In this document: piece after piece, positions 23,815 to 33,026 of the stretch | Position numbering within the stretch: the first letter of the stretch is position 1 | Layout of the letters: every line of letters starts with the position of its first letter | Source: Oscillospiraceae bacterium | GTDB taxonomy: Bacteria; Bacillota_A; Clostridia; Oscillospirales; Oscillospiraceae | Direction: 5' to 3' | Assembly (NCBI GenBank): GCA_017539885.1 | Contig: JAFYCC010000042.1 | Span: forward strand, 1-37,166 | DNA length: 37,166 bases | The notes under the pieces: model-generated | The model's input: the letters and a program-made list of their open reading frames with translations, nothing else | Told to the model about the DNA's origin: nothing | Database searches by the model: none | Position numbers and translations under genes: made by a program

Positions 23815-24849
23815 TCATTTACCTGCCTTCCTGCGGAGTTGCCCGCAGGATGCGTCCACGTCTCCTCCGAGACTGCGTCGAACGGTCACATTCACGCCCA
23901 TGCGCTCAAGCTCCTTCTGAAACGCAGCGATGCGTTCCGGAGGCGAAGGCTTGAGAGGACGTTCTTCAACATGATTGAGCGGAATCAGATTCACGTGTCC
24001 GCCGATCGGCCTGACGAGAGCCGCGAGCAGACTCGCCTGCCGATCAGAATCATTGACTCCGTCTATCATGATGTATTCGAAAGATATCCTCCGCTGCGTC
24101 TTTTCGTAGTATCTCTTGCACGCGGACATCAGGTTTTCGACGCCGCAGGATCGGTTCGACGGCATGATGCGGGAGCGTGTCTCATCATCCGGCGCATGCA
24201 AGGATACAGACAGTGTCAGCTGCAGATCCAGTTCCGCAAGTGCGTCGATGCCGTCCACGATTCCGCATGTTGAAAGAGAGATATGCCGCATACCGATATT
24301 ACGCCCAAGCGGATGGTTGATCAGCCGAAGGAAACGGACCACATTGTCAAAATTGTCGAGCGGCTCGCCTATGCCCATCAGGACGATATTCGAGATGGTC
24401 AGACCCGAATCACGTTCGGATGCGATTACCTCACTGAGCATCTCCGAAGGGCGAAGGACCCGAACGAGACCCCCGAGGGTAGACGCGCAGAAAGCGCAGC
24501 CCATCCTGCAGCCGACTTCCGTCGAAATACAGACCGTGTTGCCGTGCTTATACTGCATGACTACTGTTTCCACAGCATTGCCGTCTTCGAGTTCCCACAG
24601 ATACTTGATCGTTCCGTCCAGTGCGGAGACCTGCTTCCTCAGGATCTTCGGAGAATAAACCGAACATTGATCGGAGAGCGCGGCGCGAAGCTCTTTAGAT
24701 AGATCCGTCATCTCGTCAAAGCTTCCGGCATCTCTGCTCAGCCAGGAAAACAGCTGCTTGGCTCGGAATGCCGGCTGCCCCATATTGGAAAGCAGGGATT
24801 TCAGCTCTTCCGGCAATAATGACTTTACGTCGATTTTCGCATCTTGCAT
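23815..24849 (-). CDS. rlmN: Dual-specificity 23S rRNA/tRNA m2A methyltransferase RlmN
   Basis: Radical-SAM enzyme that makes 2-methyladenosine at A2503 of 23S rRNA and A37 of some tRNAs. The protein has 344 aa. An N-terminal HhH-like domain precedes the radical-SAM core with CRMGCAFC (Cys114, 118, 121) and MGIGEPLDN. The resolving cysteine is in DASCGQL (Cys335), and LNTV-type residues around VNLIPLNHV are present. RlmN rather than the resistance enzyme Cfr is favoured by the gene context and by a normal C terminus. The gene overlaps rsmB by 25 bp and has no clear ribosome binding site, so it probably depends on translational coupling. Confidence 0.94.
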   Translation of the reverse strand: MQDAKIDVKSLLPEELKSLLSNMGQPAFRAKQLFSWLSRDAGSFDEMTDLSKELRAALSDQCSVYSPKILRKQVSALDGTIKYLWELEDGNAVETVVMQYKHGNTVCISTEVGCRMGCAFCASTLGGLVRVLRPSEMLSEVIASERDSGLTISNIVLMGIGEPLDNFDNVVRFLRLINHPLGRNIGMRHISLSTCGIVDGIDALAELDLQLTLSVSLHAPDDETRSRIMPSNRSCGVENLMSACKRYYEKTQRRISFEYIMIDGVNDSDRQASLLAALVRPIGGHVNLIPLNHVEERPLKPSPPERIAAFQKELERMGVNVTVRRSLGGDVDASCGQLRRKAGK

Positions 24850-26132
24850 AGGAAAAAACCGTCCGTTTCATATACGTGCGGCCAGAGCGTGATCATACCG
24901 TTTTCCACCAGGCCGATATTGCCGGGAAGATTGAACGGCTCTGCAGTAAAGGCCTCGTTTTCGGAAAGGAACTTCTCACAGACATCCTCGTTTTCAGCAC
25001 GCAGCAGCGTACAGGTCGAGTACATCAGAACGCCGCCGGGTTTAACACATCCAGACAAACCGCGCAGTATATCAAACTGGATCTGCGGCAGCGCGCTGAC
25101 TTCTTTCTCTTCTTTATAGCGGATGTCGGGCTTTTTCCGGATAACGCCCAGGCCGGAGCAGGGAACGTCAGCTATAACGAGATCAAAAGTCTCTTGAAGC
25201 GTCTCCCCTGCTTTGCGCGCATCCATAGCGCGCGTTTCGATCAGACCAAGTCCAAGCCTTTCCGCGCCTTCTCTGATCTTTCTAAGCTTGTTTTCATGCA
25301 GATCACAGGCAAGGATCCGGCCATTATTGCGCATGCGGATCCCCGCTGCGAAGCTCTTGCCTCCCGGCGCCGCACAGGCGTCAAGCACGGAAATACCCGG
25401 CAGCGGGTCGGCGGCGATCACCGCAAGCGCAGCGGCGGGATCTTGAACATAAGCCAGTCCCTGCCGCACGAATTCCAGACTATCGCCGCCCGGCGGAAGG
25501 ATCGCACAGTCAGGAAGCCACGGATGCTCTGCTGCGCCGGCTTCAAGCAGAGTTTTCGCTTCTTTTCTAAGCGTATTTATCTGAACAGTTACCGGCGGTA
25601 CGCTGTTGTCGATTCGAAGCAGTGATTCCGTATCGTCATATCCGATACGGTCGAGGAACGTATCAACGATCCATTTCGGATGGCTGTAGCGAACAGAAAG
25701 ATATTCAGATGAGCCATGGCCTGGCGGTTCAGGGAGCGAGTCCTTATTCTCAGCGATACGCCTGAGAACAGCGTTGGTCAGTCCGGCTGCACGGGACAGG
25801 CCGTACTTCTTGCAAAGCTCTACAGCCTCGTGCACGACGGCACGATCCGGAACGCGATCAAGAAACAGCAGCGAATAAACAGAGATTCGAAGTATGTCCA
25901 GCAGCTTTGGTTCCATCTTAGCGGTTCTCGTGCTGGAATACATGTCAATATAGGAATCGCAAAGCGTTCTGTTCTGCAGTACGCCGATACACAGCTGCTG
26001 CGCCAATGCTGCGTCTCTTCTGTCGAGCGATACGCTGCCGATTATCGCAGCAAGCGCTTCATTCGACCACGCGCCCTGTCTCCTGCAGCGTTCCAGAGCC
26101 TGCAGCGCAGCGGCACGGGCGGTCATTTCCAT
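24825..26132 (-). CDS. rsmB: 16S rRNA m5C967 methyltransferase RsmB
   Basis: SAM-dependent enzyme that methylates C967 of 16S rRNA. The protein has 435 aa. The N-terminal 140 residues are a NusB-like RNA-binding domain (RAAALQALERC, then DRVPDRAVVHEAVELCK). The methyltransferase domain has LDACAAPGGKS, the DVPCSGLGVIRKKPDIR motif and the catalytic MYSTCTLLRAENE. It overlaps fmt by 10 bp; GGAG lies 8 bp before the first ATG. It belongs to the def-fmt-rsmB translation cluster. Confidence 0.94.
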   Translation of the reverse strand: MEMTARAAALQALERCRRQGAWSNEALAAIIGSVSLDRRDAALAQQLCIGVLQNRTLCDSYIDMYSSTRTAKMEPKLLDILRISVYSLLFLDRVPDRAVVHEAVELCKKYGLSRAAGLTNAVLRRIAENKDSLPEPPGHGSSEYLSVRYSHPKWIVDTFLDRIGYDDTESLLRIDNSVPPVTVQINTLRKEAKTLLEAGAAEHPWLPDCAILPPGGDSLEFVRQGLAYVQDPAAALAVIAADPLPGISVLDACAAPGGKSFAAGIRMRNNGRILACDLHENKLRKIREGAERLGLGLIETRAMDARKAGETLQETFDLVIADVPCSGLGVIRKKPDIRYKEEKEVSALPQIQFDILRGLSGCVKPGGVLMYSTCTLLRAENEDVCEKFLSENEAFTAEPFNLPGNIGLVENGMITLWPHVYETDGFFLCKMRKST

Positions 26133-27058
26133 GTCTGCGTCTCCGTGTCAAAAGGATGTCCCAGAAGATAATCCCGTGCAGGCATTCTCTTTTTGCCCGG
26201 TGCCTGGATCTCCTCAAGCAGCAGCGTATTTCCATCGCCGCAGGCGATCTCCAGACCGCCTTTATCGGCACGTATGACCGTGCCCGGTGCGCAGGAGGTC
26301 CTGCTCTGCGTATATGCAGCAGAAAATATGCGCAGTGTTATGCCGCCGATCAATGCCGTTGCACATGGCCACGGCTGCAGACCGCAGATCCACTTAACGA
26401 TTTCCTTCGGTCTTTTCGTAAAGTCGATCGGGCACATATCCTTATTAAGCTGTACTGTAAATGTCGCTTCTTCGCTGTTCTGCGCACGTCTGGGCGCTAC
26501 ACCGGAACCGATATCCGCAACAGTCCTGCACAGCAACGCAGCGCCGATATCTTTGAGCCGGTCGAACAGTTCGCCGGATGTCTCGTACTCTCCGATCGGC
26601 GTTTCTTCCTGATAGATGATATCTCCGGAGTCAACCTCCGGCGCCATATACATCGTAGTTACGCCGGTCACATCGTCGCCGTTGAGGACCGCCCACTGGA
26701 TCGGCGCACTGCCGCGGTATTTCGGCAGAAGCGACGCATGCACATTGACTGCTCCGTAAGGCGCTATATGCAGAAGCTCATCTGGCAGGATCTTCCCGTA
26801 GGCTACGACCACCAGCAGCTCCGGTGCCAGCGTTCGCAGTTTTTCCGCTGCTTGTCCGTCCCGAAGCGTAACCGGCTGCTCTACAGGAAGCCCGTTGGAA
26901 AGCGCGACTTCTTTAACGGGACTGAAAGAGAGCTTCATGCCCCGGTTCTGAGGCTTATCCGGATTCGTGTATACAGCACAGATGTCATGCCCGGCGTCTA
27001 TGAGCGCCTGCAGATGGGCAGCCGCGAAGTCCGGTGTGCCCATGAAAACGATCCTCAT
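26123..27058 (-). CDS. fmt: Methionyl-tRNA formyltransferase
   Basis: Formylates initiator Met-tRNA using 10-formyl-THF. The protein has 311 aa. The N-terminal Rossmann domain starts MRIVFMGTPDFAAAHL and has the active-site segment NVHASLLPKYRGSAPIQWAVLNGD, followed by TGVTTMYMAPEVDSGDI; the C-terminal domain is the OB-like tRNA-binding part (KWICGLQPWPCA). The ATG overlaps the def stop by 4 bp (ATGA), with GGAG 5 bp upstream. Def later removes the formyl group that Fmt adds, so their pairing is functional. Confidence 0.96.
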   Translation of the reverse strand: MRIVFMGTPDFAAAHLQALIDAGHDICAVYTNPDKPQNRGMKLSFSPVKEVALSNGLPVEQPVTLRDGQAAEKLRTLAPELLVVVAYGKILPDELLHIAPYGAVNVHASLLPKYRGSAPIQWAVLNGDDVTGVTTMYMAPEVDSGDIIYQEETPIGEYETSGELFDRLKDIGAALLCRTVADIGSGVAPRRAQNSEEATFTVQLNKDMCPIDFTKRPKEIVKWICGLQPWPCATALIGGITLRIFSAAYTQSRTSCAPGTVIRADKGGLEIACGDGNTLLLEEIQAPGKKRMPARDYLLGHPFDTETQTWK

Positions 27059-27564
27059 TCGATCTCCTCAGTGTCTTCCTCTGCAAGCTCCTCGGGACTG
27101 AGCAGGCGCTCAGCCTTGCTCAGGAAAAGGCAGCCTTCCAGATGATCGATCTCATGGCAGAACGCACGTGCCGTCAGCCCATGCCCGGTCACTTCGAAGG
27201 TCTTCCCGAAGCGATCCTGCGCCCTGACGGTGACCGTTTCGGGACGTTCGACGATCCCGTACACGCCGGGAACGCTCAGACAGCCTTCCGGTCCTTTCTG
27301 TTCTCCCTGTGTGTCGATGATCTCCGGATTGAGCAGCTCAATGATATAGGCGTCTTCCTCCTGCTCCACATTCGTCTCAAGCACGAGCACAGCACGCCGC
27401 AGGACGCCGACCTGCGGTGCGGCAAGACCGACGCCGTTGGAGGCGATGAGCGTCTCGCGCATATCGTCCAGCAGCTGGTGGATCCGGTCGTCGAATGTCG
27501 TGATAGGACGGCAGTGCTTTTCAAGCGTGGGATCGCCTTTTTCAAGAATGTTTCTCAAAGCCAT
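27055..27564 (-). CDS. def: Peptide deformylase
   Basis: Metalloenzyme that removes the formyl group from nascent proteins. The protein has 169 aa. All three motifs are intact: GVGLAAPQ (44-51), EGCLS (93-97) with the metal Cys, and HEIDH (137-141) with the two metal His and the catalytic Glu. A short acidic C-terminal tail follows (EELAEEDTEEIE). GAGG is 7 bp before the ATG. It sits between priA and fmt, as in Bacillus. Confidence 0.96.
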   Translation of the reverse strand: MALRNILEKGDPTLEKHCRPITTFDDRIHQLLDDMRETLIASNGVGLAAPQVGVLRRAVLVLETNVEQEEDAYIIELLNPEIIDTQGEQKGPEGCLSVPGVYGIVERPETVTVRAQDRFGKTFEVTGHGLTARAFCHEIDHLEGCLFLSKAERLLSPEELAEEDTEEIE

Positions 27565-27598
27565 AATACAGCCTCACGATTCAAAATTACTCTGACTG

Positions 27599-29845
27599 TT
27601 ATTCCTCAACGTCTGCGAATACGGACACGCCTCGATACTCTTTGTCCGTGCAGCATTTAACGATGATCGACGATACGACAGCGCGCGCGGTGCGGTCGCC
27701 GTGGCAGGCAAGCGTCACGCTGTATCTATAACGATTGTTGACGCGCACTACAGGCAGCGGTGCAGGACCGAGTACACGTACGTCTGATCTGCCGACGAGC
27801 CTGTTCAGGAGCTCGTCACGAATCACGGTTGCGCACCTGAGCACCTGCGCCTCGTCCAGTCCACTCGCAGTAACAGTGAAAAGATCACAAAACGGCGGAG
27901 ACTCCTGCAGCTGTCGCAGCGTAAGTTCGGTCTCAAAAAAGCCGTCGTAGTCCTGTTTTGAGGCAAGCGTAATAATCTGATTTCCCGGCGTAAAGGTCTG
28001 AATGATCGCCTGTCCGGGTTTTTCGCCCCGGCCGGAACGCCCGACGACCTGCGTTATAAGGGAAAAAGTCCGCTCACCTGCGTGAAAATCGCCCGCGTAC
28101 AGCGACTGATCCGCGGATAGGACGCCGACAAGCGTGACATTCTCAAAGTTCAGGCCTTTGGCAACCATCTGTGTTCCGATCAGGATCGGAATACGCTCCC
28201 TCTGAAAACGGCTCAGAAGCACATCGTGTCCGCCCGCCTGACTGACGCTGTCTGCGTCCATCCGAAGCACTTCCGTTCCGGGAAACAGAAAGCGAAGCTC
28301 CTCCTCAGCCTTCTGCGTTCCGACGCCCTCATACTTAAGGACACCGCCGCATTCCGGGCAGAAATCATCAACACGTCTGGAATAGCCGCAATAATGGCAG
28401 ATCAGTCTTTTCTGCGCACTGTGCCAGGTCAGGCTGACGCTGCATCTTGGACATTCGTAAACGTGCCCGCATTCGCCGCAGTAGATCAGTTTGTTTGCTC
28501 CCCGCCTGTTCAGGAACAGGATGCTCTGCTCTCCCCGATCCATCCGCTCCTGAATCGCGTCGCGCAGCACGCTGCTGATGCAGCCGCCGTTTCCCATGCG
28601 CAGTTCAGCCTTCATGTCGACGATGCGCACGGCAGGCAGTTCCCTGTTGTTGAAGCGTCTGTCGAGACGGAACAGGCTGTAGACGCCCTGTTTGGCGGCA
28701 TACATACTGACGATGTTCGGCGTTGCACTGCCGAGAAGAAGAAGCGCGTTACTGTGTGCGCAAAGGTACTTGGCAACGCTCCGAGCGTGGTAACGGGGAC
28801 TGTTTTCGGACTTGTAGGTGTCCTCCTGCTCTTCATCAATGATCATGATGCCCAGATTCCGAACAGGAGCAAATACTGCGGATCGCGTTCCGACGACGAC
28901 GGTAGCCTCGCCGTTTTTGATGCGCTTCCACTCATCCCGACGTTCTCCGACGGAGAGAGAGCTGTGCAGGACCGCTATCTTCTCTCCGAAATGGCTGGAA
29001 AAGGTCTCAAGCATCTGCGGCGTCAGCGCGATCTCCGGCACGAGCAGTACGGCACTTTTCCCGCTTTCGAGCGCAGCGGCGATCAGCCGGATGTAAACGG
29101 AAGTCTTCCCGCTTCCTGTCACGCCGAAAAGAAGCGCAGCTTCCGCTTTCTGTGTCTTAAGCTTTTCACGCAAGCCGTCATAAACTGCCTGCTGCGCTTC
29201 ATTGAGCGTCGGCAGCGGTCGTCTTTCTCCTTCGCGGAAGGTCGGGCGGCGATACACGGTCTCCGTTTCGATCGTCACGAGTCCTGCGCGTTCAAGCGCC
29301 GTGACGCTCTGTGCCTTTGCGCCGCTGAATGCGCAGAGTTCCGGCACAGCGACTCTGCCCGTCTCGCACAGAATACGCAGAAGCTCCGCCTGTACATGCG
29401 CGCCCCGGCGTTTCTGAATCGACAGCGCAAGCGCTTCCTCCGCGGGAACGGCCAGAGATACCATACGCACGGTCTTGTCGCCGACGCGGCGTGTGCCGGC
29501 GCTGTCGAACCACAAGCCTGCAGGAAGCATTGCTTTGACAGCGTCATAGACCGTGCAGAAGAAACGCTCCCGCATCCACAGCGCCAGTTTAAGCTGCAGC
29601 TGCGTTAGGACCGGCTCAGCGTCCAGCAGCTGCTGGACGCTTTTGATCTCCTTGTTATCGCTGTGATCAGACAACGCAAGTATTATACCCTCCGCACGTC
29701 GGTTTCCCTTACCGAAGGGAACGACGACGCGCATGCCCGGCGCGGCCATGCCCGCAAGTTCCGGGGGGATCAGATAGTCATACGGCTTGTCGATCCAATA
29801 GGTCGCAGCAGAAACCGCGATCTTGGCGACGTGCATATCGGGCAT
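27599..29845 (-). CDS. priA: Primosomal helicase PriA
   Basis: DNA helicase that restarts stalled replication forks by loading the replicative helicase. The protein has 748 aa. The N-terminal DNA-binding domain (about 1-200) precedes the helicase core with Walker A GVTGSGKTS (241-249) and the Walker B box IIDEEQED (DEEQ at 337-340, where most PriA proteins have DEEH). A zinc domain with eight cysteines (about 456-499) interrupts the helicase lobes; GTQMVAKGLNFENVTLVG and QVVGRSGRGEKPG form the last helicase motifs. There is no strong ribosome binding site; rpoZ ends 20 bp upstream. The coaBC gene that usually separates rpoZ and priA in Firmicutes is absent. Confidence 0.95.
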   Translation of the reverse strand: MPDMHVAKIAVSAATYWIDKPYDYLIPPELAGMAAPGMRVVVPFGKGNRRAEGIILALSDHSDNKEIKSVQQLLDAEPVLTQLQLKLALWMRERFFCTVYDAVKAMLPAGLWFDSAGTRRVGDKTVRMVSLAVPAEEALALSIQKRRGAHVQAELLRILCETGRVAVPELCAFSGAKAQSVTALERAGLVTIETETVYRRPTFREGERRPLPTLNEAQQAVYDGLREKLKTQKAEAALLFGVTGSGKTSVYIRLIAAALESGKSAVLLVPEIALTPQMLETFSSHFGEKIAVLHSSLSVGERRDEWKRIKNGEATVVVGTRSAVFAPVRNLGIMIIDEEQEDTYKSENSPRYHARSVAKYLCAHSNALLLLGSATPNIVSMYAAKQGVYSLFRLDRRFNNRELPAVRIVDMKAELRMGNGGCISSVLRDAIQERMDRGEQSILFLNRRGANKLIYCGECGHVYECPRCSVSLTWHSAQKRLICHYCGYSRRVDDFCPECGGVLKYEGVGTQKAEEELRFLFPGTEVLRMDADSVSQAGGHDVLLSRFQRERIPILIGTQMVAKGLNFENVTLVGVLSADQSLYAGDFHAGERTFSLITQVVGRSGRGEKPGQAIIQTFTPGNQIITLASKQDYDGFFETELTLRQLQESPPFCDLFTVTASGLDEAQVLRCATVIRDELLNRLVGRSDVRVLGPAPLPVVRVNNRYRYSVTLACHGDRTARAVVSSIIVKCCTDKEYRGVSVFADVEE

Positions 29846-29865
29846 TTTTCAGTGTGGATACGGAA

Positions 29866-30081
29866 TCAGTCCGCGGTCTCAGACGTCCCCTCCTCCGAGA
29901 GACTGAGCTTCCCGGAGTAGACCTCGTCGATAGCTGTGGAAACGGGCTTCTGATCGAGAATCTCGCCGTTTTCCTCAGCGACGGAGGCGATCTGCCGCGC
30001 ACGGCGGGCGACAAGATTGACGAGGAGGTAACGGCTGCCGATCTTGCTCACGAGGTCGGCCATGGGAGGATACAGCATCAT
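29866..30081 (-). CDS. rpoZ: RNA polymerase omega subunit
   Basis: Small subunit that helps assemble the beta-prime subunit of RNA polymerase. The protein has 71 aa. It starts MMLYPPMADLVSKIGSRYLL and has VNLVARRARQIA, the conserved omega motif, then an acidic tail. Two ATG codons stand in tandem, so the start may be either. AAAGG lies about 11 bp upstream. The position between gmk and priA confirms the call. Confidence 0.93.
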   Translation of the reverse strand: MMLYPPMADLVSKIGSRYLLVNLVARRARQIASVAEENGEILDQKPVSTAIDEVYSGKLSLSEEGTSETAD

Positions 30082-30113
30082 AGAAATCAGAACCTTTCAG
30101 ATAATGAATTGGA

Positions 30114-30713
30114 TTATTCCTGCAGAAGCGGAAGCCTGTCCGCAGTCCTGCACTGAGCGGCGAGCAGAATTGCAGCAAGCTCCTGAGCTGCCTCGTCTGC
30201 ATCGTCGTTGATAACGATATAGTCATATTTGGGAATCTCCAGGTACTCTTCGCGTGCCCGGACCAGTCGCTGCTGGATCTTTTCTTCGGAGTCCAGACCT
30301 CTGCCGCGCAGACGCTTCTCAAGCGCATCAAAGCTTGGCGGAGCAAGAAACACGGTAACCGCCTCCGGCATAGCCTTGCGCACGTTTGACGCGCCCTGCA
30401 CCTCGATGTCCAGTATCACGTTAATACCGCTGCGGAGACTATCCATCACAGGCTCGGCGGGTGTCCCGTAGTAGTTTCCCACATACTGCGCGTGTTCCAG
30501 AAACGCCCCGTCCCGGATCATTTGCTCAAAGCGCTCCCGATCGAGGAAATAGTAATCCTTGCCGTCGATCTCGCCCTCACGCGGCGCGCGCGTCGTGGCG
30601 GATACGGAAAACCGGATATCGTCTCTACCTGCCATCATTTTGTGGATCACAGTGCTCTTCCCTGCGCCGGAAGGTCCGGAAACGACAAGGAGCTTGCCGG
30701 CGTCATGTCTCAT
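30114..30713 (-). CDS. gmk: Guanylate kinase
   Basis: Phosphorylates GMP to GDP with ATP. The protein has about 199 aa. The P-loop [12 protein letters not shown] is near the N terminus, the GMP-binding segment [21 protein letters not shown] follows, then [15 protein letters not shown] and the lid region [19 protein letters not shown] with 9-bp spacing favours the ATG at 30713; an ATG at 30719 is only 3 bp from it. The gene overlaps remA by 11 bp. Confidence 0.95.
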   Translation of the reverse strand: MRHDAGKLLVVSGPSGAGKSTVIHKMMAGRDDIRFSVSATTRAPREGEIDGKDYYFLDRERFEQMIRDGAFLEHAQYVGNYYGTPAEPVMDSLRSGINVILDIEVQGASNVRKAMPEAVTVFLAPPSFDALEKRLRGRGLDSEEKIQQRLVRAREEYLEIPKYDYIVINDDADEAAQELAAILLAAQCRTADRLPLLQE

Positions 30714-30972
30714 TATCATTTACCTCCGGCATGTCATTCTTGTCGGCCATTCGACCTGCGATCGTTTCCGGTTGGATCGCGGACAGGATCACATGACCGC
30801 TATCCATGATCAGAACGGCACGTGTTCTGCGTCCGTAGGTCGCGTCGATCAATTCCCCGCGATCGCGCACGTCCTGAATGATTCTTTTGATCGGCGCGGA
30901 TTCCGGTCCGACGACGGCCAGCAGTCTGTTGGCAGACACCATGTTTCCGAATCCGATGTTGATCAGTTTCAC
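30703..30972 (-). CDS. remA: RemA family extracellular-matrix regulator (DUF370)
   Basis: DNA-binding protein that in Bacillus activates biofilm-matrix and osmoprotection genes; in Clostridia the targets are less known. The protein has 89 aa. It starts [20 protein letters not shown], which is the family hallmark, and has [20 protein letters not shown]. The GTG start at 30972 follows GGAGGCGGAAAC; the longer open frame running back to 31311 is out-of-frame yicC. Its position, yicC-remA-gmk, is the standard Firmicutes one. Confidence 0.93.
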   Translation of the reverse strand: MKLINIGFGNMVSANRLLAVVGPESAPIKRIIQDVRDRGELIDATYGRRTRAVLIMDSGHVILSAIQPETIAGRMADKNDMPEVNDNET

Positions 30973-30985
30973 GTTTCCGCCTCCG

Positions 30986-31864
30986 TTATTCGATATTCTG
31001 AATCTGCTCTCGGATCTTTTCGATCTCGGACTTGAGTTCGACGATGATTGAGGCGATCTCCTTATCACTGCACTTTGAGCCGATCGTGTTCGCCTCACGG
31101 TTGAATTCCTGAATGAGGAAATCCAGTTTTCTGCCGACAGGTGAACCTGCGGCCAGCATTTGCCGCATCTGCGCGATGTGGCTTCGCAGACGGACTGTTT
31201 CCTCATCGACGGCCACTTTGTCCGCGAAGATCGCAGCCTCCGTAAGAATCCGGGTTTCGTCGATGCCGGTCTGTCCGACGACTTCGCGGATCTTTGCTTC
31301 CAGCTTCGCACGATATGCGGAAACGGTCTCCGGCGACGCTTCCTCTATCCGTGTAACATAACCTTCAATGATAACGAGCCTGTCCAGCACGTCCTCTTCG
31401 AGCTTGGCGCCTTCTCTGGCACGCATTTCATTGAAACTGTGCACGGCTTCCGATAAAACATCGCAGAGCGCTTTTGCGATCGCATCGCGGTCAGCCTCTT
31501 GTTTCTCCACGGTCAGAACGTCCGGCAGACGGGAGACCTCGACAGCGTCCAGATTGAATGCCAGGCCATACTGATCTGAGATCCCGCGCAGTGTTTCAAT
31601 ATAGCTTTCCAACAGCGGTTTGTTGACAACGATCGAGAAAGTATCCGCACCCGAAGAATCCACGGTGATGAAAACGTCAACTTTTCCCCTCGTAACCGAT
31701 TCGGAAACCACGCTTTTGAGCGACTCCTCCGCGAACAGGAAACTGCGCGGCAGACGGACGCTCGTGTCAAGATAGCGGTTATTTACACTTTTAAGCTCCG
31801 CGGAGAGCTTCATTCCTCCGAATTCGCCTTCCGCGCAGCCATATCCGGTCATGCTCATGATCAT
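30986..31864 (-). CDS. YicC/YloC-family endoribonuclease
   Basis: Protein of 292 aa. The N terminus (MSMTGYG, then [17 protein letters not shown]) and the C-terminal DUF1732 part ([21 protein letters not shown]) match YicC/YloC. Family members have been reported as RNases acting on small RNAs or 5' ends; the exact job here is not known. Several ATG codons near the start make the first residue uncertain, and no strong ribosome binding site is seen. It lies 13 bp ahead of remA and 6 bp after the membrane-protein gene. Confidence 0.92.
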   Translation of the reverse strand: MIMSMTGYGCAEGEFGGMKLSAELKSVNNRYLDTSVRLPRSFLFAEESLKSVVSESVTRGKVDVFITVDSSGADTFSIVVNKPLLESYIETLRGISDQYGLAFNLDAVEVSRLPDVLTVEKQEADRDAIAKALCDVLSEAVHSFNEMRAREGAKLEEDVLDRLVIIEGYVTRIEEASPETVSAYRAKLEAKIREVVGQTGIDETRILTEAAIFADKVAVDEETVRLRSHIAQMRQMLAAGSPVGRKLDFLIQEFNREANTIGSKCSDKEIASIIVELKSEIEKIREQIQNIE

Positions 31865-31870
31865 ATTCGC

Positions 31871-32398
31871 TTAGACAACTCCATTCCCTTTTCCGGCGAT
31901 TCGTCGGACGTAGAATCGCTTCAGGCCTTTCAGCCCGAGGTCATAAATGAAAAACACAGCGTTCAGACCTATCCAGAGCAGCCAGGCAGGCAGAGCATCA
32001 GCCACCCCGGAGAGTGAATCAGAAAGAACCGCATTCGCGAGAAAAAACATCGCAGCCAGAACCGCATTGAAAAGCGCGAACTTAATCACCCATCGAATCA
32101 CGGATGAACGCAGACGCTCTATCAGACTCCCAAGCGCGGGATAATAGCCGAGAAACTCGGCGTAGAGAATTGCCGCGGCCTTCGACGGTGCGAGAAGAAG
32201 TCCAAGCAGCGCGGATACGGCGTAGACGCCGGCCGCCCATTTTCCTCCATGCTCCAGCATGACAAACAAAGCGGCGAGTCCTGCGATCGCAGTCAGAGCG
32301 AGTCGGCCGGACGGAACGATGGTGCCGATATAGAGCAGCACGACCGCGAGAGCCGCGGAAACCGCGCTTCGCGTTAGCGCTCGAACGTTGGATTTCAT
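31871..32398 (-). CDS. Small polytopic membrane protein of unknown function
   Basis: Protein of 175 aa from the ATG one base after the J-domain gene stop; a longer frame would overlap that gene by 77 bp and is unlikely. It has about five hydrophobic helices, a short charged start (MKSNVRALTRSA) and a basic end (GLKGLKRFYVRRIAGKGNG). The size, the R-A-L-T-R-S-A-V-S-A-A-L entry and helix pattern recall S components of ECF transporters, but I see no clear substrate motif. It may form a set with the J-domain and DUF5685 genes. Confidence 0.75.
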   Translation of the reverse strand: MKSNVRALTRSAVSAALAVVLLYIGTIVPSGRLALTAIAGLAALFVMLEHGGKWAAGVYAVSALLGLLLAPSKAAAILYAEFLGYYPALGSLIERLRSSVIRWVIKFALFNAVLAAMFFLANAVLSDSLSGVADALPAWLLWIGLNAVFFIYDLGLKGLKRFYVRRIAGKGNGVV

Positions 32399-32399
32399 A

Positions 32400-33026
32400 T
32401 CAGCAGCACGGAACCAGGTCACCGCCCATGCACTCGCACAGGCAGTCCGCACACAGCAATGAAGAGCAGATGTCACATCCGCTTACATTGCTGACACTGT
32501 TCCCGGCACTGCGATCGGGCGCTCCGCCGTACTGTATATAATTGAACGCCTGACGGTATTCCTGATTCGTCGGGTCCATTCGAACCGCGTCGCGAAAGAA
32601 CCGAACGCACTCGTCCATCCAGCCGCGGCGATAATACAGGCTTCCCATAAGGAAGTTCCACTCAGCGCCGCGATCGCCGACATCGACCGAGTCAAGCATC
32701 TGTTCCGCTTCGTCCAGACGCCCGGAATTGATCGCGTTTCGGATCTGCGCGTAAATCCCTGTCGCATTTGCGCTGCCTGAGCCGGGATTCCAGCTTCGGC
32801 CCGACTGCCCTGAACCGGTGTAGGAAGAATGACCGGAAGCACGCTGCTTCGTTATGAGATCGTAAGCCTCATTGATTTCCTTCATCTTCTCCTGCGCGAG
32901 ATCGGCAAGCGGGTTGTCGTGATAATTGTCGGGATGATATTTTCTCGCCAGGTCCCGATAAGCCTTTTTGATCTCGTCGTCACTCGCACTCGGCGATACG
33001 CCGAGCACCCGATAAGGATCACTCAT
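32400..33026 (-). CDS. J-domain protein with a Cys-rich tail
   Basis: Protein of 208 aa. Residues 1-65 form a J domain with an intact HPD (31-33), so it should stimulate a DnaK-type chaperone. A Ser/Gly-rich linker (about 65-88) leads to helical repeats like TPRs (about 90-165). The last 25 residues hold eight cysteines (184, 187, 192, 195, 197, 199, 207, 208), a likely metal- or cluster-binding tail. It has neither the Gly-rich nor the zinc-finger layout of DnaJ. The ATG overlaps the DUF5685 stop by 4 bp (GGAG 7 bp upstream), so the two proteins are made together. Confidence 0.9.
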   Translation of the reverse strand: MSDPYRVLGVSPSASDDEIKKAYRDLARKYHPDNYHDNPLADLAQEKMKEINEAYDLITKQRASGHSSYTGSGQSGRSWNPGSGSANATGIYAQIRNAINSGRLDEAEQMLDSVDVGDRGAEWNFLMGSLYYRRGWMDECVRFFRDAVRMDPTNQEYRQAFNYIQYGGAPDRSAGNSVSNVSGCDICSSLLCADCLCECMGGDLVPCC

